From Tetragonia tetragonoides (lineage: Eukaryota; Streptophyta; Magnoliopsida; Caryophyllales; Aizoaceae): 64,000 nt of DNA. Both the position numbers and the translations under genes were made by a program. Of the stretch, positions 52,209 through 63,382 are shown in pieces. The notes under the pieces are model-generated. The model searched no databases. It saw nothing but the letters and a program-made list of their open reading frames with translations, and had not been told where the DNA came from. Numbering within the stretch: position 1 is the stretch's first letter; each line of letters starts with the position of its first letter. The DNA lies in contig CM076152.1 of NCBI GenBank assembly GCA_038025085.1, positions 23,024,001-23,088,000 on the forward strand. The letters run 5' to 3'.

Positions 52209-53189
52209 ATGCCTCGTCTTTATGATACCAAGTATAATGATGATGACTTAGAGATAGACTTTCCTAAATTTGGTGGGTTCCTCTATTCTGAAGATTTTTA
52301 TACGTGGCTTAAGACGGTGGACGAATGGTTTAAAGTCTTGGAGTTTTCTAATCGCAAGAAAATAGAACTTGTGACGAGTTCTTTTGATTGCGATGCTTTG
52401 ATTTGGTGAGAACTCTTAGAAATCAGAAGAAGAAGGATTGGAAAGGGAAAAATCCAAAGCTGGAGTGAGATGCGTGAAGAGCTCATTAGAAAGTTTGTGC
52501 CAAAGTTCACGTCACGAGCTTTTTACACTCAACACAACCTTGAGCAAGTAGCTAGTGTGAAAGCTACTGAAAATGCAGCTCCCATAATTGTGAGCCTAGA
52601 GGAATGGAAAATGATTGGTGAAGAATTTCAAGAACCCACTTTGTTTAAAGAAGAACAAAAAGACGACCCGAGCAATGTTCTTGATTCAGCAATCATTGTG
52701 GAAGAGTTACAAACCCATGGTGAAGAAACTGTCATTTGTGACGATATCGTGCAAGCTGCACAAGGAGCAAATTACAGCAGCATACAGACAAGATTGCCAA
52801 CAAGTTCCTTGACCTTTTTATCTCATTTCATCTTGTTTGACGATGTATTCAAGTGGCAAAAGTTTGATGTGGCAGATTATACGAATTTCCCTAGAGTAGG
52901 GATTGGTACAATCGTGCCACTGTTCTTTAAGGTACAAATGCAGCAACATTGTAAAGATGTCACGAGATCAATTGGGGCTTGGATTAGAGGCCGTATTCGG
53001 GGTGGAAAGTTCAACACCTACATCAGTCAGCTTCATTGGAAAGCTTTCTACTTCCAGGACTTGAGGGCAAGTCCTAAACAACACCGAGTGTATGATGCGT
53101 TGGCATCAAGCTCCTCTCTTCAGTTATGTGCCATACGATCTGTTCTTGGTCCATCAATGATTTTATCATGTTCTATGGCACTCTTTTAG
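52209..53189 (+). pseudogene. Element 2 broken gag with pol tail, unit 2
   Basis: Copy of the unit 1 frame with the same TGA (52407-52409). One coding difference was seen, Ser to Asn in the late part (gttcaacacc instead of gttcagcacc near 53010). The shared stop shows that the defect predates array expansion. Confidence 0.8.
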
Positions 53190-54055
53190 TACATGGTGCC
53201 TTCATTAATGGTCCTAGGGGCCTAATGTCCTTTCAATGACATTAACCTGATTAGTCCGTACATTATTAGTCCGTACAACATGCCGTGCACATGCCCGTAC
53301 ACAAATAACCTTGCAATTGGCTTAATTATCATGATTAGATGATTAACATGGTTTTTGTCCGTACAAATGTTCGTACACATGTTCGTACTTAGTTAGCTTA
53401 ATTATGTTGCATGTAATTAGTTAATTAGGATGTTTTAATTGCATTTTGAATTCCCTAAGTAGCTGCTGAATGAGGAGAGTCTAAAAGCACATGGGATGGA
53501 TAAGGATGAAGCTTGAGGCTCCTCTTACAGCTCACCCACGTTTGTCCTTGTGCAAGGACAAGCAACAGCTGTCAAGTGGTCCAAAACGGAAGGAAATGCG
53601 CTCCAAATTGTACTGCACGTATTTGGCTCATTTCTGGGCAAAATATTGAAGTTTCATTTTGCTTGGGCACTACTCTTGGACAGCTCACCCTTTCTAGAGT
53701 ATTCTTAGGTTATTAGGGCACATTTGTGACCCCTATAAATATGTAAGAACAGCTGATGTAAAAGGCACTTGATGATGAATGAAAATATGAAATGGCTGCT
53801 GCCTTTTGCTTACAAACCTTGTTGTTCTTTATAATGTCCTTAGGGATATTTGGTGAAACAAGTAATATCCTTTAGCCTTGACTTGGTGGTTAAATCCTTT
53901 ATAGTCCTGGTGGTGGTGCTATCTATCCTCCCTCTTCTTATTTTTCGTTTCATTTACTTCGTTTTCAATCTTTATAATCGCAAAACAAACAAAATATTAT
54001 CAAAATACCCATTGTTCGAAAACGAGCTAAAAGCTTCAGTTTTGCTAACGCATCA
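53093..54055 (+). repeat. Element 2 LTR c (inner)
   Basis: 963 bp. It shares the 'tgttcgtacac' variant with LTR d (LTRs a and b have 'tgttggtacac') and has a private change (caatgacatt). This mix fits exchange between LTRs. Confidence 0.95.
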
Positions 54056-54057
54056 GT

Positions 54058-54069
54058 TGGTATCAGAGC
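54058..54069 (+). other. Element 2 primer binding site, unit 3
   Basis: tggtatcagagc, same spacing as in units 1 and 2. Confidence 0.92.
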
Positions 54070-54980
54070 TTTGGTTTTCTTTGCTCGTTAATTCAGAGGT
54101 TTTTCTTCATTGAAGAGTTCTCTTTCACCTGGTTTTGGTTTCAAGGAAAAAGGTTGGGATTTTGGTACTCAAGTAAGCATTTTCCCTCGGTGACTCCTAC
54201 TGGACGTGCGATTGGGCCAAGCTGAGGATCTTTGTTTTTGGAGGCGTTTCAAAAGGTAAAGGTGTCAACTTTGATACTTTTCTGAGTTCCTTAGACATTT
54301 ATCTTTCAGAATATCTTGGTGGTTTTGCTTAAATCGTTGTGGGTTGGAGCAGTTTATTGTGAGAAGTTGCTATATGTGCTGAGCGTGAACTAGGATCTTG
54401 TTTGTTGTGTTGCTTGTTTGTTCTGGATTTTACCTGCATATTTGTGGTGAACCTTGAGGGATTTCTAACTGGTTATCTTATTTGGGGTTCTATCGTTGTT
54501 ATCCAAGTGGTTTGAAGTTGAAAGGTTGAGTCTTTGGCCTTCATTTGTGCTCAAACATTTTGTTGGTCTTGCTGGAATACAACCAGGAGTCATTTTGGCG
54601 TTTTGTTAATATCTCAAGATATAGAGATCCATTTTATGCCTTTCTTGGTCCTGTAGACTCCTAAGACCTTATACTACAAAGTTATCTTGGTAGATATCTG
54701 GTTTATTCCCCCATGTATGTGAGAAAGTTTGAGATTTGTTGAGCTGTTCGTGTACGTGCAAAATTTGGAATTGTTGTGTTTGAAGTTGAGCTGTTGCAAT
54801 TGGCATTTGTTCTCTTATGGATCTTTGTTGAAACTGGAATTGGGGGTTGAATTATTGGATAATTTTGATTATTCATTGCATTTGATTGTCTTATCCCGTC
54901 ACTCCATAACACCGAGTCCACAAAGAACCCAAAAACAGCCCAAACACCATCCGAACTCAAACACAACCTAACTCCACAAA

Positions 54981-55961
54981 ATGCCTCGTCTTTATGATAC
55001 CAAGTATAATGATGATGACTTAGAGATAGACTTTCCTAAATTTGGTGGGTTCCTCTATTCTGAAGATTTTTATACGTGGCTTGAGACGGTGGACGAATGG
55101 TTTAAAGTCTTGGAGTTTTCTAATCGCAAGAAAATAGAACTTGTGACGAGTTCTTTTGATTGCGATGCTTTGATTTGGTGAGAACTCTTAGAAATCAGAA
55201 GAAGAAGGATTGGAAAGGGAAAAATCCAAAGCTGGAGTGAGATGCGTGAAGAGCTCATTAGAAAGTTTGTGCCAAAGTTCACGTCACGAGCTTTTTACAC
55301 TCAACACAACCTTGAGCAAGTAGCTAGTGTGAAAGCTACTGAAAATGCAGCTCCCATAATTGTGAGCCTAGAGGAATGGAAAATGATTGGTGAAGAATTT
55401 CAAGAACCCACTTTGTTTAAAGAAGAACAAAAAGACGACCCGAGCAATGTTCTTGATTCAGCAATCATTGTGGAAGAGTTACAAACCCATGGTGAAGAAA
55501 CTGTCATTTGTGACGATATCGTGCAAGCTGCACAAGGAGCAAATTACAGCAGCATACAGACAAGATTGCCAACAAGTTCCTTGACCTTTTTATCTCATTT
55601 CATCTTGTTTGACGATGTATTCAAGTGGCAAAAGTTTGATGTGGCAGATTATACGAATTTCCCTAGAGTAGGGATTGGTACAATCGTGCCACTGTTCTTT
55701 AAGGTACAAATGCAGCAACATTGTAAAGATGTCACGAGATCAATTGGGGCTTGGATTAGAGGCCGTATTCGGGGTGGAAAGTTCAGCACCTACATCAGTC
55801 AGCTTCATTGGAAAGCTTTCTACTTCCAGGACTTGAGGGCAAGTCCTAAACAACACCGAGTGTATGATGCGTTGGCATCAAGCTCCTCTCTTCAGTTATG
55901 TGCCATACGATCTGTTCTTGGTCCATCAATGATTTTATCATGTTCTATGGCACTCTTTTAG
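54981..55961 (+). pseudogene. Element 2 broken gag with pol tail, unit 3
   Basis: Third copy, with the same TGA (55179-55181). A Lys to Glu change (cttgagacgg) is seen in the early Gag part. The frame enters LTR d at 55865. Confidence 0.8.
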
Positions 55962-56827
55962 TACATGGTGCCTTCATTAATAGTCCTAGGGGCCTAATGT
56001 CCTTTCAATGGCATTAACCTGATTAGTCCGTACATTATTAGTCCGTACAACATGCCGTGCACATGCCCGTACACAAATAACCTTGCAATTAGCTTAATTA
56101 TCATGATTAGATGATTAACATGGTTTTTGTCCGTACAAATGTTCGTACACATGTTCGTACTTAGTTAGCTTAATTATGTTGCATGTAATTAGTTAATTAG
56201 GATGTTTTAATTGCATTTTGAATTCCCTAAGTAGCTGCTGAATGAGGAGAGTCTAAAAGCACATGGGATGGATAAGGATGAAGCTTGAGGCTCCTCTTAC
56301 AGCTCACCCACGTTTGTCCTTGTGCAAGGACAAGCAACAGCTGTCAAGTGGTCCAAAACGGAAGGAAATGCGCTCCAAATTGTACTGCACGTATTTGGCT
56401 CATTTCTGGGCAAAATACTGAAGTTTCATTTTGCTTGGGCACTACTCTTGGACAGCTCACCCTTTCTAGAGTATTCTTAGGTTATTAGGGCACATTTGTG
56501 ACCCCTATAAATATGTAAGAACAGCTGATGTAAAAGGCACTTGATGATGAATGAAAATATGAAATGGCTGCTGCCTTTTGCTTACAAACCTTGTTGTTCT
56601 TTATAATGTCCTTAGGGATATTTGGTGAAACAAGTAATATCCTTTAGCCTTGACTTGGTGGTTAAATCCTTTATAGTCCTGGTGGTGGTGCTATCTATCC
56701 TCCCTCTTCTTATTTTTCGTTTCATTTACTTCGTTTTCAATCTTTATAATCGCAAAACAAACAAAATATTATCAAAATACCCATTGTTCGAAAACGAGCT
56801 AAAAGCTTCAGTTTTGCTAACGCATCA
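55865..56827 (+). repeat. Element 2 LTR d (outer 3')
   Basis: 963 bp. About four differences from LTR a by eye (aatagtcc, ttcgtac, aattagc, aaatactg), about 0.4%. It is followed directly by the target duplication gaaac and satellite, with no primer site, as expected for a 3' end. Confidence 0.95.
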
Positions 56828-56991
56828 GAAACTACACCAAGGATGTTTACAAGTACAAACAAGCTTTAACTCCACCTTTTGAATGCATATACGCGTTTTA
56901 AGAGCTCTTACATCTAGGGTGAAAGAGATTGAGTTCTTTTGTGTTGTATATTAAGAGAAAGCACCCAAATGCTTTATTTGCATTCATTTGA
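56828..56991 (+). repeat. Satellite block, plus orientation, after element 2
   Basis: About one plus monomer starting with the right target duplication. It ends at the aattaagaaactg type junction shared with 22281 and 37288. Confidence 0.86.
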
Positions 56992-57910
56992 TTGTTTGTA
57001 CTTGTAAATTCAAAAGGTGAATGCAAGCAAAATTAAGAAACTGTTTAAAACACGTATATGCATTCAAAAGCTTAAGTTGAAGCTTGTTGGTACTTGTAAA
57101 CATCTTTGGTGTAGTTTCTTACTCAAATAAATGCAAAGAAAACATTTGGGTGCTTTCTCTTAATGTACAACAAGCTTAGACCTCAATCTCTTTCACCCCA
57201 GTCACATGAGCTTTTAAAACGCGTAAATGCATTCAAAAGCTTGAGTTGAAGCTTGTTTGTACTTGTAAACATTCTTGGTGTAGTTTCTCACTGAAATGAA
57301 TGCAAACAAAGCTTTTGGTTGCTTTCTCTTAATATAAAACACAAAAGAACTCAATCTCTTTCACCCATGTCGTATGAGCTTTTAAAACGCTTAAATGCAT
57401 TCAAAAGCTTGATTTCATGCTTGTTTGTAGTTGTAAACATCCTTGGGGTAGTTTCACACTCAAATGAATGTAAACAAAGCATTTGTGAGCTTTTTCTTAA
57501 TATACAACACAAAAGAACTCAATCTCTTTTCGCCTAGTCGTAAGAGCTGTTAAAACGCGTAAATGCATTGAAAAGCTTGAGTTGAAACTTGTTTGTACTT
57601 GTAAACATCCTTGGTGTAGTTTCTCACTAAAATGAATGCAAACAAACCATTTGGGTGATTTCTCTTAATATACAACACAAAAGAACTCAATCTCTTTCTC
57701 CCTAGATGTAAGAGCTGTTAAAATGCGTAAATGCATTCAAAAGATGGAGTTAAAGCTTGTTTGTGCTTGTAAACATCCTTGGTGTAGTTTCTCACTCAAA
57801 TGAATGCAAACAAAGCATTTGGGTGCTTTCTCTTAATATACAACACAAAAGAACTTAATCTCTTTCACCCTAGATGTAAGAGCTGTTAAAACGCGTATAT
57901 GCATTCAAAA
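56992..57910 (-). repeat. Satellite block, minus orientation
   Basis: About five minus monomers. The C subtype occurs near 57.37-57.51 kb. The block ends at a join, caaaagg to atatttacaac, near 57910. Confidence 0.86.
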
Positions 57911-58723
57911 GGATATTTACAACACAAACAAGCTTTTGAATGTATTTACGCGTTTTAGAAGCTCATATGACTAGGGTGAAAGAGATTAAGGACTTTTGTG
58001 TTGTATATTAAGAGAAAGCACCCAAATGCTTTGTTTGCATTCATTTGACTGAGAAACTACGCCAAGGATATTTACAAGTTCAAACAAGCTTTAACTCCAC
58101 CTTTTGAATGCATTTACGCATTTTAACAGCTTTTACGACTAGGGTGAAAGAGATTGAGTTCTTTTGTGTTGTATTTTCAGAGAAAGCACCCAAAAGCTTT
58201 GTTTGCATTCATTGGAGGAGTGAGAAACTACACCAAGGATGTTTACAACTACAAACAAGCTTGAACTCAAGCTTTTGAATGCATTTAAGCGTTTTAAAAG
58301 CTCATACGACAAAGGTGAAAGAGATAGAGTTCTTTTGTGTTGTATATTAAGAGAACGCACCCAAATGTTTTCTTTGCATTCATTTGAGTGAGAAACTACA
58401 CCAAAGATGTTTACAAGTACCTACAAGCTTCAACTTAAGCTTTTGAATGCATATATGCGTTTTAAAACCTCATACGACTAGGGTGAAAGAGATTGAGTTA
58501 TTTTGTGTTGTATTTTCAGAGAAAGCACCCAAAAGCTTTGTTTGCATTCATTGGAGTGAGAAACTACACCGAGGATGTTAACAAGTACAAACAAGCTTCA
58601 ACTCAAGCTTTTGAATGTATTTACGCGTTTTAACAATTCTTACGACTAGGGTGAAAGAGATTGAGTTCTTTTCTGTTGTATATTAAGAGAAAGCACACAA
58701 ATGCTTTATTTGCATTCATTTGA
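57911..58723 (+). repeat. Satellite block, plus orientation
   Basis: About five plus monomers with the order C, D, A. About 290 bp of it recurs at 63.07-63.37 kb, including the rare word accgaggatgttaac. Confidence 0.86.
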
Positions 58724-59360
58724 TTGTGAATACATTCAAAATTTTGAGTTGAAGCTTGTTTGTACTTGTAAACATCCTTGGTGTAGTTTCTCACTCCTCC
58801 AATTAATGCAAACAAAGCTTTTGGGTGCTTTCTCTGAAAATACAACACAAAAGAACTCAATCTCTTTCAGCCTAGTCGTAAAAGCTGTTAAAATGCGTAA
58901 ATGCATTCAAAAGGTGGAGTTAAAGCTTGTTTGAACTTGTAAATATCCTTGGCGTAGTTTCTCAGTCAAATGAATGCAAACAAAGCATTTGGGTGCTTTC
59001 TTTTAATATACAACACAAAAGTCCTTAATCTCTTTCACCCTAGTCATATGAGCTTCTAAAACGCGTAAATACATTCAAAAGCTTGAGTTGAAGTATGTTT
59101 GTACTTGTAAACATCCTTGGTGTAGTTTCTCACTCCAATGAAGGCAAACAAAGCTTTGGGTGCTTTCTCTGAAAATACAACACAAAAGAACTCAATCTCT
59201 TTCACCCTAGTCGTCTGAGGTTTTAAAACGCCTATATGCATTCAAAAGCTTAAGTTGAAGCTTGTTGCTACTTGTAAACATCTTTGGTGAAGTTTGGCAC
59301 TCAAATGAATGCAAAGATAACATTTGGGTGCGTTCTCTTAATATACAACACAAAAGAACA
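58724..59360 (-). repeat. Satellite block, minus orientation
   Basis: About four minus monomers, opening with the hinge ttgtga (58724-58729). Confidence 0.85.
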
Positions 59361-62300
59361 CATTCATTTTACAAGTACAAACAAGCTTCAACTCAAGCTT
59401 TTGAATGCATTTACGCGTTTTAAAAGTTAAGAGAAAGCACCCAAATGCTTTGTTTGCATTCATTTGGGTGAGAAACTACACCAAGGATGTTTACAAGTAC
59501 AAACAAGGTTTAATTCCACCTTTTGAATGCATTTACGCTTTTTAACAGCTCTTACATCTAGGGTGAAAGAGATTGAGTTCTTTCGTGTTGTATATTAAGA
59601 GAAAGCACCCAAATGCTTTCTTTGCATTAATTTGAGTGAGAAACTACACCAAGGATGTTGACAAGTACAAACAAGCTTCAACTCAAGCTTTTGAAAGCAT
59701 TTACGCATTTTAAAACCTCACACGACTAGGGTGAAAGAGATTGAGGTCTTTTGTGTTGTATATTAAGAGAAAGCACCCAAATGCTTTGTTTGCATTCATT
59801 TGAGTGAGAAACTACACCAAGGATGTTTACAAGCACAAACAAGCTTTAACTCCACCTTTTGAATGCATTTACGCATTTTAACAGCTCTTACAACTAGGGT
59901 GAAAGAGATTGAGTTTTTTTGTGTTGTATATTAAGAGAAATCACCCAAATGGTTTGTTTGCAGTCATTTGAGTGAGAAACTACACCAAGGATGTTTACAA
60001 GTACAAACAAGTTTCAACTCAAGCTTTTGAATGCATTTACGCGTTTTAACAGCTCTTACGACTAGGCGAAAAGAGATTGAGTTCTTTTGTGTTGCATATT
60101 AAGAAAAAGCTCACAAATGCTTTGTTGACATTCATTTGAGTGTGAAACTACCTCAAGGATGTTTACAACTACAAACAAGTTTTAAAAGCGCATACGACTA
60201 GGGTGAAAGAGATTGAGTTCTTTTGTGTTGAAAATTAAGAGAAAGCACCCAAATGCTTTGTTTGCATTCATTTGAGTGAGAAACTACACCAAGGATGTTT
60301 ACAAGTTCAAAAAAGCTTCAGCTTAAGCTTTTGAATGCATTTACGCGTTTTGAAAGCATTTACGCGTTTTAAAACCTCATACGACTAGGGTGAAAGAGAT
60401 TGAGTTCTTTTGTGTTGTATTTTCAGAGAAAGCACCCAAAAGCTTTGTTTGCATTCATTGGAGTGAGAAACTACACCAAGGATGTTTACAAGTACAAACA
60501 AGCTTTAACTCAACCTTTTGAATGCATATACGCATTTTAACAGCTCTTACAACTAGGGTGAAAGAGATTGAGGTCTTTTGTGTTGTATATTAAGAGAAAG
60601 GACCCAAATGCTTTCTTTGCATTAACTTGAGTGAGAAACTACACCATGGATATTTACAAGTACAAACAAACTTTAACTCCACCTTTTGAATGCATTTACA
60701 CGTTTGAACAGCTCTTACATCTAGGGTGAAAGAGATTGAGGTCTTTTCTGTTGTATATTAAGAGAAAGCACCCAAATGCTTTATTTGCATTCATTTGAGT
60801 GAGAACCTACACCAAGGATGTTTACAAGTACAAACAAGCTTCAACTCAAGCTTTTGAATGCATTTACGCGTTTTAAAAGTGCATACGACTAGGGTGAAAG
60901 AGATTGAGTTCTTTTGTGTTGAAAATTAAAAGAAAGCACCCAAATTCTTTGTTTGCATTCATTTGAGTGAGAAACTACACCAAGGATGTTTACAAGTATA
61001 AACAAGCTTCAGCTTAAGCTTTTGAATGCATTTACGCGTTTTGAATGCATTTACGCATTTTAACAGATCTTACAACTAGGGTGAAAGAGATTGAGTTCTT
61101 TTGTGTTGTATATTAAGAAAAATCACCCAAATGGTTTGTTTGCATTCATTTGAGTGAGGAACTACACCAAGGATGTTTACAAGTACAAACAAGCTTCAAC
61201 TCCACATTTTGAATGCATTTACACATTTTAACAGCTCTTACAACTAGGGTGAAAGAGATTGAGTTCTTTTGTGTTGTATATTAAGAGAAAGCACCCAAAT
61301 GCTTTGTTTGCATTCATTTGAGTGAGAAACTACACCAAGGATGTTTACAACTACAAACAAGCTTTAGCTCCACCTATTGAATGCATTTACGCATTCTAAC
61401 AGCTCTTACAACTAGGGTGAAAGAGATTGAGTTCTTTTGTGTTGTATATTAAGGGAAAGCACCCAAATGCTTTGTTTGCATTCATTTGAGTGAGAAACTA
61501 CACCAAGGATGTTTACAAGTACAAACAAGCTTCAACTCAAGCTTTTGAATGTATTTACGCGTTTTAACAACTCTTACGATTAGGGTGAAAGAGATTGAGG
61601 TCTTTTGTGTTGTATATTAAGAGAAAGTACCCAAATTCTTTGTTCGCATTCATTTGAGTGAGAAACTACACCAAGGATGTTTACAAGTACAAACAAGATT
61701 TAACTCCACCTTTTGAATGCATTTACGCGTTTTAACAGCTCTTACATCTTGGGTGAAAGAGATTGAGTTCTTTTGTGTTGTATATTAAGAGAAAGCACCC
61801 AAATGCTTTGTTTGCATTCATTTGAGTGAGAAACTACACCAAGGATGTTTACAACTACAAACAAGCTTTAACTCCACCTTTTGAATCCATTTACGCGTTT
61901 TAACATCTCTTACATCTAGGGTGAAAGAGATTGAGTTCTTTTGTGTTGTATATTAAGAGAAAGCACCCAAATGCTTTGTTTGCATTCATTTGAGGGAGAA
62001 ACTACACCAAGGATTTTTACAAGAACAAACAAGCTTCAACTCAAGCTTTTGAAAGCATTTACGCGTTTTGAAACCACATACGACTAGGGTGAAAGAGATT
62101 GAGGTCTTTTGTGTTGTATATTAAGAGAAAGCACCCAAATGCTTTGTTTGGATTCATTTCAGTGAGAAACTACACCAAGAATGTTTACAAGTACAAACAA
62201 GCTTCAACTCAAGCATTTGAATGCATTTACGCATTTTAAAAGCTCATATGACTAGGGTGAAAAAGATTGAGTTCTTTTGTGTTGTATATTAAGAGAAAGC

Positions 62301-63382
62301 GCCCAAATGCTTTGGTTGCATTCATTTGAGTGATAAACTACGCCAAGGATGTTTACAAGTACAAACAAGCTTTAACTCCACCTTTTGAATGCATTTACGC
62401 GTTTTAACAGCTCTTACGACTAGGGTGAAAGAGATTGAGTTCTTTTGTGTTGTATTTTCAGAGAAAGCACCCAAAAGCTTTGTTTGCATTCATTGGAGTG
62501 AGAAACTGCACCAAGGATGTTTACAAGTACAAACAAGCTTCAACTCAAGCTTTTGAATGTATTTACGCGTTTTAAAACCTCATACGACTAGGGTGAAAGA
62601 GATTGAGGTCTTTTGTGTTGTATATTAAGAGAAAGCACCCAAATACTTTGTTTGCATTCATTTGAGTGAGAAACTACACCAAGGATGTTTACAAGCACAA
62701 ACAAGCTTTAACTCCACCTTTTGAATGCATTTACGCATTTTAACAGCTCTTACAACTAGGGTAAAAGAGATTGAGTTCTTTTTTGTTGTATATTAAGAGA
62801 AATCACCCAAATGGTTTGTTTGCATTCATATGAGTGAGAAACTACACCAAGGATGTTTACAAGTACAAACATGTTTCAACTCAAGCTTTTGAATGCATTT
62901 ACACGTTTTAACGGCTGTTACGACTAGGCGAAAAGAGATTGAGTTCTTTTGTGTTGTATATTAAGAAAAAGCTCGCAAATGCTTTGTTTACATTCATTTG
63001 AGTGTGAAACTACCCCAAGGATGTTTACAACTACAAACAAGCTTGAACTCAAGCTTTTGAATGCATTTAAGCGTTTTTAAAGCTCATACGACAAAGGTGA
63101 AAGAGATAGAGTTCTTTTGTGTTGTATATTAAGAGAACGCACCCAAATGTTTTCTTTGCATTCATTTGAGTGAGAAACTACACCAAAGATGTTTACAAGT
63201 ACCAACAAGCTTCAACTTAAGCTTTTGAATGCATATACGCGTTTTAAAACCTCATACGACTAGGGTGAAAGAGATTGAGTTCTTTTGTGTTGTATTTTTA
63301 GAGAAAGCACCCAAAAGCTTTGTTTGTATTCATTGGAGTGACAAACTACACCGAGGATGTTAACAAATTCGCATTCATTTGA
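59361..63382 (+). repeat. Long satellite block, plus orientation
   Basis: About 24 plus monomers in mostly regular phase, with short partial duplications near 60.35 and 61.04 kb. A C-to-D-to-A series lies at 62.94-63.36 kb. The block ends at the hinge at 63383-63388. Confidence 0.9.

Larger units (their letters stand above)
47549..56827 (+). mobile_element. Element 2: tandem 4-LTR/3-internal non-autonomous CRM-like array
   Basis: Array of 9279 bp with a 2772-bp period: LTR 963 bp, internal 1809 bp, repeated three times and closed by a fourth LTR. The whole is flanked by a single target duplication (gaaac, 47544-47548 and 56828-56832). No duplication lies between units, so this is one insertion expanded later, or inserted as a concatemer. 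LTRs begin TGATG and end CATCA. The primer site is Met-tRNA. Internals carry only broken gag fused to a short pol tail, with no protease, polymerase or integrase. LTR sequence shared with element 1 suggests mobilisation by that family. Confidence 0.92.

Noticed and set aside
47549..55864. Three complete copies of several 65-87 residue frames repeated at 2772-bp intervals
   Set aside because: They lie in LTRs or leaders, follow no conserved family and repeat only because the unit repeats. Only the gag-like frame has recognisable content.
47549..56827. 2772 bp equals 16.5 satellite monomers
   Set aside because: The unit is retrotransposon sequence with no satellite inside, so the ratio is coincidence.
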